From Stenotrophomonas africana (lineage in GTDB: Bacteria > Pseudomonadota > Gammaproteobacteria > Xanthomonadales > Xanthomonadaceae), in assembly GCF_013004645.1 (NCBI RefSeq), contig NZ_JABEME010000006.1, positions 62,001 through 126,000 of the forward strand: 64,000 nucleotides of DNA, in the 5' to 3' direction. Numbering within the stretch: position 1 is the first letter of the stretch; each line of letters begins with the position of its first letter. Shown in pieces: positions 1 through 7,946 of the stretch. The position numbers and the translations under genes are program-made. The notes beneath the pieces are model-generated. The model did no database searches, had not been told where the DNA came from, and saw only the letters and a program-made list of their open reading frames with translations.

Positions 1-319
1 ATCGCAGCTCTTTTGCCCATTGGCTGGCGTCTTCGTGGGTGTGGCCCGCCCATGTGTAAGGATGCTGTTGACTTAGACTTACAAACTCGGAGTGCGTCCT
101 ACGCAGTTCGTCGGGGTCAACTAGCACCACATCTCCGTCGAATTCGCGAAGAAGCGCCCCGCTCACTTTGCTCTTGCCTGCTCCCGGCTGGCCAGCTAGA
201 ACGACTGCCTTGGGGTGAATCTGAGAACTGGTTTCATTCACGCCACCATTGGGGATCACCTTCTCTTGGAGCAGCCGAGCATGAGTTTCATGATCCAGGC
301 GGCTGTCCGGAGCGCTCAT
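1..319 (-). CDS. Zeta-type toxin kinase, 5' part only
   Basis: N-terminal 106 residues of a zeta/PezT-family toxin; the gene runs off the left edge of the window. The family phosphorylates UDP-activated amino sugars and so blocks cell-wall synthesis. Seen here: a Walker A motif AGQPGAGKS near residue 42, followed by LVDPDELRRTH, the zeta acidic/arginine motif, and then HPYTWAGHTHEDASQWA, which resembles the zeta substrate-binding stretch. The ATG is the A of an ATGA overlap with the stop of the upstream small gene, which fixes the start and implies translational coupling to the antitoxin. Function comes from family motifs; activity cannot be judged without the C-terminal half. Confidence 0.88.
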   Translation of the reverse strand, partial: MSAPDSRLDHETHARLLQEKVIPNGGVNETSSQIHPKAVVLAGQPGAGKSKVSGALLREFDGDVVLVDPDELRRTHSEFVSLSQQHPYTWAGHTHEDASQWAKELR

Positions 320-654
320 TTCTCAGTAGTCTCAAAAAATGCGTGAAGCGATTCATCTCCCAGCCAATGGCGCTTGAGGGAGGAGGTGAACATCAGCTGT
401 TCCTTTGCCTTGGCCCGGACAACGGCCTGCGGGTTGTTAGACGCTTCGGCATCGGCAAGCTCAATGCGAGCTTCGCGGATGAACCCATCAAGCTTGTCTT
501 CCAAAGCCCAGACTGCGGCCTCAAAAGGAGGGGTGGACTTTATTCTTCTGTTCTTTACAGAGTTGAGGGCCTGCTGTAGTTGTTCGATATGATCCGGGTA
601 GTCTTTGAGCATTTCCCGGAGCTTCGCTGGAACGGGAGGGTGGGATTGAGGCAT
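316..654 (-). CDS. Putative antitoxin, copy A (directly coupled to zeta toxin)
   Basis: Small acidic helical protein of 112 residues whose stop codon overlaps the zeta toxin start (ATGA), the usual antitoxin-toxin arrangement. The N-terminus PPVPAKLREMLKDYPDHIEQ is nearly identical to that of the next two upstream genes, and the middle (PPFEAAVWALEDKLDGFI, ARIELADAEA) and the tail also align. It does not look like classical epsilon; it is a family I know only by context. A Shine-Dalgarno-like AGGT lies 8 nt before the ATG, within a short leader (aggtatcgacc) that is also conserved in copy B. Antitoxin role inferred from position and size. Confidence 0.8.
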   Translation of the reverse strand: MPQSHPPVPAKLREMLKDYPDHIEQLQQALNSVKNRRIKSTPPFEAAVWALEDKLDGFIREARIELADAEASNNPQAVVRAKAKEQLMFTSSLKRHWLGDESLHAFFETTEK

Positions 655-750
655 GGTCGATACCTGTTCAGCGGTTTGACACGTTAAGGAGTATCAGTAC
701 TTGGAGTGATGAGTTCAATGCCCTAGCCAATCGACTATTGGAAGGCGCCG

Positions 751-1101
751 TTAGACACCCATCTGACTGCCATCGAAGTACTCCCAAAGATCGTCGAGGT
801 GAGCCATGCCGATATTGCCGGACTTCGCAAAGGACATGAGCCTTTCCTTTTCTTGAGCCTGGGCAATGGCTTTCGGGTCGCCTGCAGCCCTGGCAGCGGC
901 CAACTCGTCACGCGCTTCGAAGATGAATGTCTCCAGTCGTGCTTCCAGTGCCCAGATTGCGTCATCGAAAGGCATGAGTGGGATCTTGCGAGATCGATCA
1001 ACCGATCGATTTAGGACTTCCTGCAGTCTTTCGATATGCTCGGGATAGTCCTTAAGCATTTCGCGGAGCTTGGCCGGGACTGGTGGGAGGGCTTGAAGCA
1101 T
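751..1101 (-). CDS. Putative antitoxin paralogue, copy B
   Basis: Paralogue of the zeta-linked small protein, 116 residues, with the same opening PPVPAKLREMLKDYPEHIER and the same acidic helical middle (WALEARLETFIFEARDELAAA). ATG at 1101 is preferred because AGGTGT sits 8 nt upstream in the same spacing as copy A; a GTG at 1110 is a weaker alternative. It ends 96 bp before copy A with no toxin gene in between. It could be a spare antitoxin, a remnant of a lost toxin-antitoxin pair, or an anti-addiction gene. No enzyme motifs seen. Confidence 0.78.
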   Translation of the reverse strand: MLQALPPVPAKLREMLKDYPEHIERLQEVLNRSVDRSRKIPLMPFDDAIWALEARLETFIFEARDELAAARAAGDPKAIAQAQEKERLMSFAKSGNIGMAHLDDLWEYFDGSQMGV

Positions 1102-1408
1102 AGTCGACACCTATTCGGTTGCTTTTCGCGCTTGTCAGCGCTGGCCGGCCACCACAAGAGCATTCACGTGCCTCGGTCTTTGGCCAAGAAGTAGCCCCCA
1201 TATCGCTGACGTTCAGCATTCCGGCTCGGGAAGCTCAAACTCAACGGTACGGATCAATTCTCCTTCATCTGGGTCATGTCTACTCCGTAAGAATGAAGGC
1301 ATGAGGCATCAGCTGGCTTGTGATTTGGTCAGAACGGCTTTCCGGAAGGATGACATCAGAGATGCGGGCGAAATGACCTGCGGGTCTCAACTGCAGATGC
1401 GGCTCCAC
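1102..1408. other. Intergenic stretch between antitoxin copies B and C
   Basis: About 307 bp with no convincing gene. On the minus strand a 29-codon frame (1302 to 1213) encodes an acidic peptide ending in VEFELPEPEC, but no ribosome binding site was seen. It may be the scar of a toxin or other gene once paired with copy C. The plus strand holds nothing persuasive. Confidence 0.4.
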
Positions 1409-1756
1409 CTAGCGCCGTTTCTCCGATGTCTTGAAATAATCGCGAAGTTCATGGAGACCTTTCATTCCGCCATTGCCGGATCGCGCTTGGAACATCAGCT
1501 TGAATTTCTCGTCAGTCGCAGAAATCAATTCAGCATCACCCGATGCCTTGGCTGCCGTCAGCTCAGCCTGAGCGTCATTGATAAAGCTGTCGAGACAATC
1601 CTCCAGCTTCCACACTGCATCCTCAAATGGCGGTAGAGACTCCATGGTTCTGTTGTTAACCGAATTGAGCGCTTCCTGCAACATCTCGATATGCCTCGGA
1701 TAGTCCGTAAGCATTTCCCGGAGCTTCGCCGGAACAGGCGGGGACGGGAAATCCAT
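1409..1756 (-). CDS. Putative antitoxin paralogue, copy C
   Basis: Third copy of the same family, 115 residues: PPVPAKLREMLTDYPRHIEM at the N-terminus, then PPFEDAVWKLEDCLDSFIND and a C-terminal HELRDYFKTSEKRR that matches copy A's HAFFETTEK. The ATG at 1756 is chosen over upstream in-frame starts because it restores the family N-terminus and is preceded by AGAGGTAGAGGT. It is separated from copy B by about 300 bp of non-coding DNA, so it may have its own promoter. Role inferred only from homology to the zeta-coupled copy. Confidence 0.76.
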   Translation of the reverse strand: MDFPSPPVPAKLREMLTDYPRHIEMLQEALNSVNNRTMESLPPFEDAVWKLEDCLDSFINDAQAELTAAKASGDAELISATDEKFKLMFQARSGNGGMKGLHELRDYFKTSEKRR

Positions 1757-1908
1757 GGCTGCCACCTCTACCTCTTTGGAATATCCATGCGGATTCAAGA
1801 GTATCCGCACATTCCTTGGTGGGTCCAATGTCATTTGCGACATCAGGCGGAGTGCCTGAGCGACCTCGGTCCTTGGGATCATCTAGTTTAGGCGACGTTG
1901 AGGCAGAG

Positions 1909-1932
1909 CATCCACGCATGGCGTGGATCTAC
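1909..1932 (-). repeat. REP element (GTAG type)
   Basis: On the minus strand GTAG is followed by the inverted arms ATCCACGC and GCGTGGAT, the S. maltophilia-type GTAG REP palindrome. A degenerate second half (gtggcgtggatct) follows at about 1951-1966. It lies upstream of the bdhA start. Confidence 0.8.
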
Positions 1933-2007
1933 TGGAAGCGCGGCAGTCACGTGTGGCGTGGATCTGCGGGGCTACACTGGTTGCCTGTACTTGATGGAAG
2001 CTCACCC

Positions 2008-2790
2008 ATGTTCAGTGGAAAGGTCGCGGTGGTCACCGGCTCCAGCAGTGGTATCGGTCTTGGCATTGCCACCGCGCTGGCGCGGCAAGGCGCCGATATC
2101 GTGCTGAATGGCTTCGGCGATGCGGCGGAGATCGAACGCATCCGTTCCAAGCTGGAAACCGAGTTCGGCGTGCGCGTGGCGCATGACGGCGCCGATCTTT
2201 CCCGTGGCGAGGCAGTGCGCCGGATGATTGAGCATGCCGTCGCGACGATGGGTCGCATCGACATCCTGGTAAACAACGCGGGCATCCAGCACACCGCGCC
2301 GATCGAGGAATTTCCGGTCGACAAGTGGGATGCGATCCTCGCGCTGAATCTCTCGGCGGTGTTCCATGCAACGGCGGCGGCCTTGCCGCACATGAAGCAG
2401 CAGGGCGCCGGCCGCATCATCAACATCGCATCCGTGCACGGCCTGGTGGGCTCGGTGAACAAGTCGGCCTATGTGGCGGCCAAGCATGGCGTGGTGGGGT
2501 TCACCAAGGTGACCGCACTGGAGAATGCGGGCACCGGCATCACCGCCAATGCCATCTGCCCGGGCTGGGTGCGGACGGCGCTGGTCGAGCGGCAGATCAC
2601 CGCGTTGGCCGAGCGCGAAGGCACGGATCAGGAGACCGCCGCGCGTGCGCTGCTGGCTGAAAAGCAGCCGTCGTTGCAGTTCGTGACGCCTGAGCAGCTG
2701 GGACAAATGGTGGTGTTCCTGGCCTCGGACGCCGCTGCGCAGATTACCGGCATGGCGCTGCCGGTGGATGGGGGCTGGACGGCGCGCTAG
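2008..2790 (+). CDS. bdhA: 3-hydroxybutyrate dehydrogenase (SDR family)
   Basis: 260-residue short-chain dehydrogenase. It interconverts (R)-3-hydroxybutyrate and acetoacetate with NAD in ketone-body or polyhydroxybutyrate turnover, in the cytosol. Seen: TGSSSGIGLGIA nucleotide-binding motif near residue 10, NNAGIQH, catalytic Ser in NIASVHG, SAYVAAK (Tyr-Lys), and the VDGGW ending characteristic of bdhA. The stretches VLNGFGD, GIQHTAPIEEFP and AICPGWVRT closely follow the bdhA subfamily. The start at 2008 has GGAAG 8 nt upstream and gives the family N-terminus; an ATG 15 nt earlier is possible. Its TAG stop overlaps the stop of the convergent next gene. Confidence 0.92.
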   Translation: MFSGKVAVVTGSSSGIGLGIATALARQGADIVLNGFGDAAEIERIRSKLETEFGVRVAHDGADLSRGEAVRRMIEHAVATMGRIDILVNNAGIQHTAPIEEFPVDKWDAILALNLSAVFHATAAALPHMKQQGAGRIINIASVHGLVGSVNKSAYVAAKHGVVGFTKVTALENAGTGITANAICPGWVRTALVERQITALAEREGTDQETAARALLAEKQPSLQFVTPEQLGQMVVFLASDAAAQITGMALPVDGGWTAR

Positions 2791-3551
2791 CTGGCTGGCT
2801 GTGCTTTACGCTGCAGCATGGGCAATGCCACCAGCGTGGCGAGAATGGTGAACAGCACCAGCGACGAGCCTACCGTGCCGAAGCCCAGGCCGCCCTTTTC
2901 CAGCGGCTTGGTGAGCAGGTCGCCGAAAGTGGCGCCAAACGGGCGGGTGAGTACGAAGGCGATCCAGAACAGGATGACCCGGTCGATGCCCTTGATGCGG
3001 CTGGCCAGTGCGGTGAGCGCGATGAGGCTGCCGATCAGCAGCGCGCCACCGGTGAAGCCGAGCCCGGAGTCGTCGGCGAGGAAATCGCCCAGCGCGGTGC
3101 CGAGCGTGTTGGAGAACAGCACGGCGGTCCAATAGAAGCCTTCGGCGCGGCGCGATGCGATGTTGCTGACCGAGATCGACTTTTCCGACATGCGCCAGGC
3201 CAGCAGCACCAGCGCCAGGCAGCCGGCCAGCAGGCTGGCGCCGGTGGCGTAGCCCAGCCCCAGGGTGCGGTCGATCAGGTCCGACAGGGTCGTGCCGGCG
3301 GTGCTGGTCGCCAGCACCACCGACCAGAACAGCACCGGGTGGAAGCGCCGTGCCGACAACTGCATGCCCAGCAGGCCGGCGAAGATCGTCAGCAGGATGA
3401 CCGAGCTGGCCACGTAGCCCAGGTTGAGCGTCATCGACAGCAGGTCTCCGGCGGTCTCGCCGAGGGTGGTGGCGGCGATCTTCATCACCCAGAAACCGAG
3501 GGTGATCGCCGCCACTTTGCTGTGCAGGGAGTCTGCGTCTGAAGCACTCAT
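2787..3551 (-). CDS. COG4705-type multi-pass membrane protein
   Basis: 254 residues with about eight hydrophobic segments. Four related motifs recur through the chain: GETAGDLLS, GTTLSDLID, GTALGDFLA and GATFGDLLT, so the protein appears to be built from a fourfold (or twice twofold) repeat, each unit placing an acidic residue in or next to a membrane helix. This pattern fits the uncharacterised membrane-anchored COG4705 family. The regular acidic residues suggest ion handling, but that is inference. The C-terminus shares the CTAG stop region with bdhA. Confidence 0.75.
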   Translation of the reverse strand: MSASDADSLHSKVAAITLGFWVMKIAATTLGETAGDLLSMTLNLGYVASSVILLTIFAGLLGMQLSARRFHPVLFWSVVLATSTAGTTLSDLIDRTLGLGYATGASLLAGCLALVLLAWRMSEKSISVSNIASRRAEGFYWTAVLFSNTLGTALGDFLADDSGLGFTGGALLIGSLIALTALASRIKGIDRVILFWIAFVLTRPFGATFGDLLTKPLEKGGLGFGTVGSSLVLFTILATLVALPMLQRKAQPAS

Positions 3552-3659
3552 CGAACGTCGCCAAGGATGCCTGTGGGCGATGCTGTGGTGGCGGGCGTCG
3601 GAGCGGGGTCGGAACCGGGTCTGGCGAGGGTGAGCGTGCGGGCGGCGTGCGGGCGGCGT

Positions 3660-4037
3660 TCAGCCGGCGCTGGCGGGGGCCGGCAGGTGAGCCAGCAGGG
3701 CGTCCCAGTCGGCCACGAAGCAGCCGTTGTGCCCGCGGTTGCATTCGGTGATCCACGCGTCCAGGGATTCGCTCTGCGCGCGGTAGGCACTGACGTCGCC
3801 CAGTACGGCGAAGCGCAGGCGGTAGTTCACCAGCATCTGCAGCCACTGCCCGGCCATGCCGGAGCGCAGCTCGAAGAAGTCTGGAGAGAGGCGCTGCACC
3901 GGCACGGCGATCCACTCGGCCTGGTGCCCGAGGGCATCGCCGACCAGGTCGCGCAGGGCGTTGCCATCCAGCTGGGGGCCTGTATCGGCGCTGCGCAGGA
4001 TGCGGGTGCTGCCGATCTGTTCGAGATGGGTGTGCAT
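3660..4037 (-). CDS. DUF4180 domain protein
   Basis: 125-residue soluble protein matching DUF4180: opening HTHLEQIGSTRIL, middle AEWIAVPVQRLSPDFFELRSG, then LQMLVNYRLRFAVLGDVSAY and ESNRG-like ITECNRGHNGCFV. Family members often sit beside regulators; their biochemical role is not established. It stands alone, 108 bp downstream of the membrane protein gene on the same strand, and is divergent from the following hydrolase. No membrane segments or signal peptide. Confidence 0.82.
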   Translation of the reverse strand: MHTHLEQIGSTRILRSADTGPQLDGNALRDLVGDALGHQAEWIAVPVQRLSPDFFELRSGMAGQWLQMLVNYRLRFAVLGDVSAYRAQSESLDAWITECNRGHNGCFVADWDALLAHLPAPASAG

Positions 4038-4183
4038 GGTGCGCTCTGAAGTCCGTATCGTCCGCCCAGTATGGCCGTGGAAGGGGAGCGACGGCGAGCG
4101 GTTGCAGCATGAATCTGGCGAATGGACGCGTTAGGCTGCGCCCGGCGCCTGCGCAACGCGGGTTCACTGCAACGGGGAAGGGC

Positions 4184-5470
4184 ATGGCAGGGTGGAAGAA
4201 TCGTTCGTTGTTGACCGCGGTGCTGGTGTGTTCGGGTCTGCCGGCTGCAGCCGCCGAGCTGTGCACGGCCAGCGCCTACGGTGACGGGCAGGGCAGCATC
4301 GTGGTGCTGGGCGCACCCGCTGCGGCACCGGCCACGGGGCAGCGCTATCTGATGCTGGACGGGCGACGTGGCGCCACCGGCGATGCCAACGCACCGGTGA
4401 GCTGCAGCGGCGATGTGGTCAGCTTCAGGTCGCGTGCCGGCGCCACGCAGCGCTGGCAGCGACTGCCGACCCGCGATACCGAGACAACCTTCATCAGTGC
4501 GGGAACCACGCTGGTTGGGCAGTTGATCGAGCCGGCCGGCCCGGCCGATCCGACGCGGCCGCTGGTGGTGCTGGTGCACGGCTCGGAACGCACGATGGCG
4601 GTGGCGGCGATCTACCAGCGGATGCTGGTGGCGCAGGGAATTTCAGTGTTCGCCTACCAGAAGCGTGGCACCGGCGATTCGGAAGGCGAGTACACGCAGA
4701 ACTTCGAGCTGCTGGCTGACGACGCGGCGGCGGCACTGACGAAGGCGCGCGCGCTGGCAGCGGGGCGTTTCGGCCGGGCCGGCTACTTCGGTGGCAGCCA
4801 GGGCGGGTGGATCGCACCGTTGGCGGCGACGCGCTCGCAGGCGGATTTCGTGGCGATCGGTTTCGGGCTGGTGGTGTCGCCCATCCAGGAGGACCGCGAG
4901 CAGTTGTTCGATGAGGCACAGCGCATGCAGTTGGATGCGGCGGCGGTGGTGCAGGTCAGACAGCTTTCAGGTGCGACCGCGCAGTTGATGCGCACGCATT
5001 TCAATGAAGGGTTCGAGGCGCTGGCGAAGGCGCGTACGCAGATCGGTGCCGCACCGTGGGCAAGGACGATCAGAGGCGAATACAGCGGTGACATGCTGCG
5101 CATGAGTGACGCCGACCTGCGTCGGATCGGCCGCGCGCGCTTCGACAACCTGGAGCTGATCTGGGACTACGACGCCGAGGCCGCGCTGCGCCGCCTGAAG
5201 GTACCGTTGCTGTGGGTGCTGGCCGAGCAGGACCGCGCCGCGCCGATTGCCGCCACGCGTTCGATCCTGTCGCGCCTGCGCGCGTCGGGGCAGCCGATCG
5301 AGACCTACCTGTTCCCGGATACCGATCACGGCATGGTCGAGTTCCGTACCGATGCCGAGGGCAACCGCGTGTCGACGCGGATCACCGACGGCTATCTGCG
5401 CCTGCTGGCCGATTGGATCAAGCAGGATGTGCATGGCAGTTATGGGCGTGCGCGCAGATTGGCGAAATGA
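4184..5470 (+). CDS. Secreted alpha/beta hydrolase
   Basis: 428 residues with a signal peptide (NRSLLTAVLVCSGLPAAAAE), so probably periplasmic or exported. An N-terminal region of about 110 residues with two cysteines (LCTASAYGDG and VSCSGDVV) precedes a serine hydrolase fold: VLVHGSERT oxyanion region, GYFGGSQGGW with the nucleophile Ser, EQDRAAPI for the acid and DTDHGMVEF for the His. The pattern fits peptidase- or esterase-like COG1073 members; the substrate is unknown. ATG 4184 is chosen because it gives a clean signal peptide and has GGGGAAG just upstream; a start at 4109 would bury the signal. Confidence 0.82.
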   Translation: MAGWKNRSLLTAVLVCSGLPAAAAELCTASAYGDGQGSIVVLGAPAAAPATGQRYLMLDGRRGATGDANAPVSCSGDVVSFRSRAGATQRWQRLPTRDTETTFISAGTTLVGQLIEPAGPADPTRPLVVLVHGSERTMAVAAIYQRMLVAQGISVFAYQKRGTGDSEGEYTQNFELLADDAAAALTKARALAAGRFGRAGYFGGSQGGWIAPLAATRSQADFVAIGFGLVVSPIQEDREQLFDEAQRMQLDAAAVVQVRQLSGATAQLMRTHFNEGFEALAKARTQIGAAPWARTIRGEYSGDMLRMSDADLRRIGRARFDNLELIWDYDAEAALRRLKVPLLWVLAEQDRAAPIAATRSILSRLRASGQPIETYLFPDTDHGMVEFRTDAEGNRVSTRITDGYLRLLADWIKQDVHGSYGRARRLAK

Positions 5471-5495
5471 AAAAATAGGGAGCCTCGATTGCGAC

Positions 5496-6512
5496 CTATT
5501 TTTCTGAAGCAGGCATGGTAGTTGATCTACGTCGTTTTCGCTCCCGAGCCACGCTCCTCACTACACTCTCTGCCATTCTTCCGGTTTCCAAGTAGTACAC
5601 CTCGGCCGTTATTCTGTAATTTGAGAAGAACTCTGCAAGTTGACGATGTAGCTCCATTGCCCATCTCAATCTTTGACCATCCTGCGAGAAAAACGCTTCT
5701 AGAGCCTTGGCATCAGTGAGTAGATGGAAGACATTGTTTCGCAGAATTCTTAGGGAATTAGCGTGCTTCTTGAATAGGCTGTTCAGTTCGTCTAGCAGCG
5801 GAATCACTTCCTGAAAAGAGTGATGGCGCCTTCTCTGAAGTAGTAGTCTTACCCCGATCGACTGAATGCCTTCCATTGTTGAGTGCAGATATCCCAGCCA
5901 TGACAGCAGGTAGACGCGGAGTCCTATTCTCTTCAATCGGCTCAGTCCATTATGCTTCTCTGCGTAACGGACGGTTGAATTGTAGTGTCCGAGCATCACG
6001 TCGGCCGAGAGAAAGCATTCAGAGTGCAGGGTTAGTATCCTGTCCTGAGACTGGTGGGGCAGGCCACAGCCATCCGTCAGGATTCGATTTACATCCTGGC
6101 TCTTGCTGATTGCAATGTCTGCAACGTAATACAGGCCATAGGGGGCTTGAATTAGTTCACCTTTGATGATCCCATCTTTCAGCCATACTCCGAGCTCGGG
6201 GCGAGTCGAGGTTGGGTAGGCATCGCGCCTGCTGTCCAAGAAGCATTCAAGACGCCATCTGTCAAATCCAGTGGTCTCTCCTTGATCTCCAAAGTCAAAA
6301 TCAACTTGTCCGTCAGGTAGATCCAGCCAGATTCCGCGGCCATGCCTTTGGTAGCTCACACCTCCGACGAGCTTTCCCTCTCGGGGATCGTTCCGAAGGG
6401 TCCACTCGTGGCTGCTATATGGCATTTCAATGCCAGATTCTCTCAGAATCTTTACTGCGTACGATACTTGCTTCTGATAGTCGCGAATGAGATTCGCGAA
6501 GGCTAGTTCCAT
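5496..6512 (-). CDS. DUF6896-like N-terminus with HEPN-like RxxxxH motif; islet gene
   Basis: 338-residue protein, visibly AT-richer than both flanks. The N-terminal half (about 1-125) has a Trp/Gly/Asp-rich pattern with WLDLPDGQVDFDFGD and GETTGFDRWRLECFL, which resembles DUF6896. The C-terminal half is helical and contains LRILRNNVFHLL, an R-x4-H motif of the type used by HEPN ribonucleases. This composition and the isolated position between ordinary high-GC genes indicate horizontal acquisition. No partner antitoxin or mobile gene was found. A role in defence or RNA cleavage is only a hypothesis. Confidence 0.7.
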   Translation of the reverse strand: MELAFANLIRDYQKQVSYAVKILRESGIEMPYSSHEWTLRNDPREGKLVGGVSYQRHGRGIWLDLPDGQVDFDFGDQGETTGFDRWRLECFLDSRRDAYPTSTRPELGVWLKDGIIKGELIQAPYGLYYVADIAISKSQDVNRILTDGCGLPHQSQDRILTLHSECFLSADVMLGHYNSTVRYAEKHNGLSRLKRIGLRVYLLSWLGYLHSTMEGIQSIGVRLLLQRRRHHSFQEVIPLLDELNSLFKKHANSLRILRNNVFHLLTDAKALEAFFSQDGQRLRWAMELHRQLAEFFSNYRITAEVYYLETGRMAESVVRSVARERKRRRSTTMPASEK

Positions 6513-6562
6513 GGTCTGTGGTCAATGATTGGCGATGTCTGATTCTGGTGAATCTATTCTGC

Positions 6563-7027
6563 TCATCTCGGCTTCGCGAACACATCCAACCCCTTGCCCG
6601 TCTCCAGCAGCGACTTCAGGCTCGACAGCACGATCGGCCAGCCCTGGCGGATGCCGGTATCCATGCCGCTGCCGGGTTCCAGTGCGTCGTGGGTGACGGT
6701 CAGCCGCACCATGTCCTGGTAGGGCACGATGTCGAAGGTGACGCGGCTGTAGGCATCCGGGTTGTCGGCCTGCGAGGCGGCGGCCCAGGTGATGACCAGC
6801 CGCGAGGGTGGCGTGCTTTCCACCACTTCGCCGACCAGCTCGACCGATCGTGTTTCGTTGGCGCGCACGTGCTGCCAGCGCGAGCCGGGCTTCCAGTCCG
6901 ATACGTTCTCGTGGCCCCAATAGCGGCTGGCGATCTCGGGGCGGGTGATGGCCTCGAACACCTTCTGTGGCGTGGACGCGATATAGATCACGTGGATGAA
7001 GCGGGTGGACTCTGCGGACATCGTCAT
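6563..7027 (-). CDS. SRPBCC (AHSA1-like) protein
   Basis: 154-residue helix-grip protein of the activator-of-Hsp90-ATPase-1-like family: IASTPQKVFEAITRPEIASRYWG at the start, GSRWQHVR, VVESTPPSRLVITW and a C-terminal QGWPIVLSSLKSLLETG helix. Such proteins bind hydrophobic ligands and are often co-transcribed with an ArsR regulator, as here: its ATG overlaps the stop of that regulator. It is the third gene of a three-gene operon. Ligand unknown. Confidence 0.88.
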   Translation of the reverse strand: MTMSAESTRFIHVIYIASTPQKVFEAITRPEIASRYWGHENVSDWKPGSRWQHVRANETRSVELVGEVVESTPPSRLVITWAAASQADNPDAYSRVTFDIVPYQDMVRLTVTHDALEPGSGMDTGIRQGWPIVLSSLKSLLETGKGLDVFAKPR

Positions 7028-7338
7028 TCTCCTTCCAGTTCGCGTTTCAGGTCATGCAGCAGGCTCAGGCGCTGCTGCTCGAACTTGCGTACCCAGCGCT
7101 CATAGACTTCATGCAGTGGCACCGGGTTGATGAAGTGCAGCTTTTCGCGACCACGGCGCACGGTGCTGATCAGGTTCGCGTCTTCCAACAGGCCAAGGTG
7201 CTGGGTGACCGATTGCCGGGCCATGTCCAGGTGCTCGCACAGCTGACCGAGGGTCTGGCCGTTGTCTTCGCAGAGCAGGTCCAGCAGCGTGCGGCGCGTG
7301 GGATCGGCCAGGGCCTTGAACACCTTGTCTGCATTCAT
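7024..7338 (-). CDS. ArsR-family transcriptional regulator
   Basis: 104-residue winged-helix regulator: FKALADPTRRTLLDLL at the N-terminus, recognition helix region MARQSVTQHLGLLEDANLI, wing RRGREKLHFINPVPL. No metal-binding CxC motif is present, which fits the ArsR subgroup that partners SRPBCC proteins rather than the metal sensors. ATG at 7338 gives the family N-terminus. It lies between two SRPBCC genes, overlapping the downstream one by 4 nt and 11 bp from the upstream one; autoregulation is likely but no operator was identified. Confidence 0.92.
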   Translation of the reverse strand: MNADKVFKALADPTRRTLLDLLCEDNGQTLGQLCEHLDMARQSVTQHLGLLEDANLISTVRRGREKLHFINPVPLHEVYERWVRKFEQQRLSLLHDLKRELEGE

Positions 7339-7349
7339 GCGGGGCGTCT

Positions 7350-7805
7350 TCAGTTCCAGTTGTCGATCCTGACGTCGTGTGGGTTGGGCTGGCCCTTGCC
7401 GTTTTCCAGCAGTGCCTTCAGGCTCATCAGGAACACCGCCCACTTGGTGCTGCAGTGGGAGGTGAACTCGACGTGTTCCTTCCAGCCTTCGTGGGTGAAC
7501 AGCACGATGCAGTAGTCGCCTTCCTGTTTGAGTTTGAAGCGCACATGGGTGCCGATCCATTCGGCGGGGCCAGCCAGGAACTTCCAGAGCACCAGCTCGC
7601 CAGGAATGAGCTGTTCCAGCTTCATTTCCATGGCGCCGATCTCCTGGCCGTTGTTCGTGAAACGCGCCTTGACCGTGCCGCCGACCTCGCGGTCGCCATG
7701 GATGTCGTCGGCCCACCATCCGGCCACGCCTTCGGGGGTTGCCAGCGCCTGGTACACCTGGCTTGCGGGGGCCTTGATGCCGACCCTGTGTGCGATATCC
7801 ACCAT
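7350..7805 (-). CDS. SRPBCC domain protein
   Basis: 151-residue START/AHSA1-like protein: VGIKAPASQVYQALATPEGVAGWW, DREVGGTVKARF, WKFLAGPAEWIGTHVRFKL and FLMSLKALLENG. First gene of the SRPBCC-arsR-SRPBCC operon; GAGGAA lies 7 nt upstream of its ATG. The two SRPBCC proteins of the operon are only distantly similar, so they may act on different ligands or form a mixed pair. Function beyond ligand binding is not visible. Confidence 0.88.
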   Translation of the reverse strand: MVDIAHRVGIKAPASQVYQALATPEGVAGWWADDIHGDREVGGTVKARFTNNGQEIGAMEMKLEQLIPGELVLWKFLAGPAEWIGTHVRFKLKQEGDYCIVLFTHEGWKEHVEFTSHCSTKWAVFLMSLKALLENGKGQPNPHDVRIDNWN

Positions 7806-7946
7806 TGCAGGTTCCTCGCGATGGGCCGGCAGGCGCCGCCCTTGAGTGGACTATATGCAGGTAAATACCTGCATGTCAAATCCGGCCCAGGGACTTCCGG
7901 CCCTGGTAGTGCCGGCCGCTGGCCAGCATCCCGGTGGGGCGATGCT

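Noticed and set aside
1213-1302. A 29-codon minus-strand frame between antitoxin copies C and B
   Set aside because: No ribosome binding site and no recognisable motif; kept only as a possible gene scar.
1816-2007. N-terminal extension of the 3-hydroxybutyrate dehydrogenase
   Set aside because: The added residues would be encoded by a REP element and intergenic DNA and do not occur in the family.
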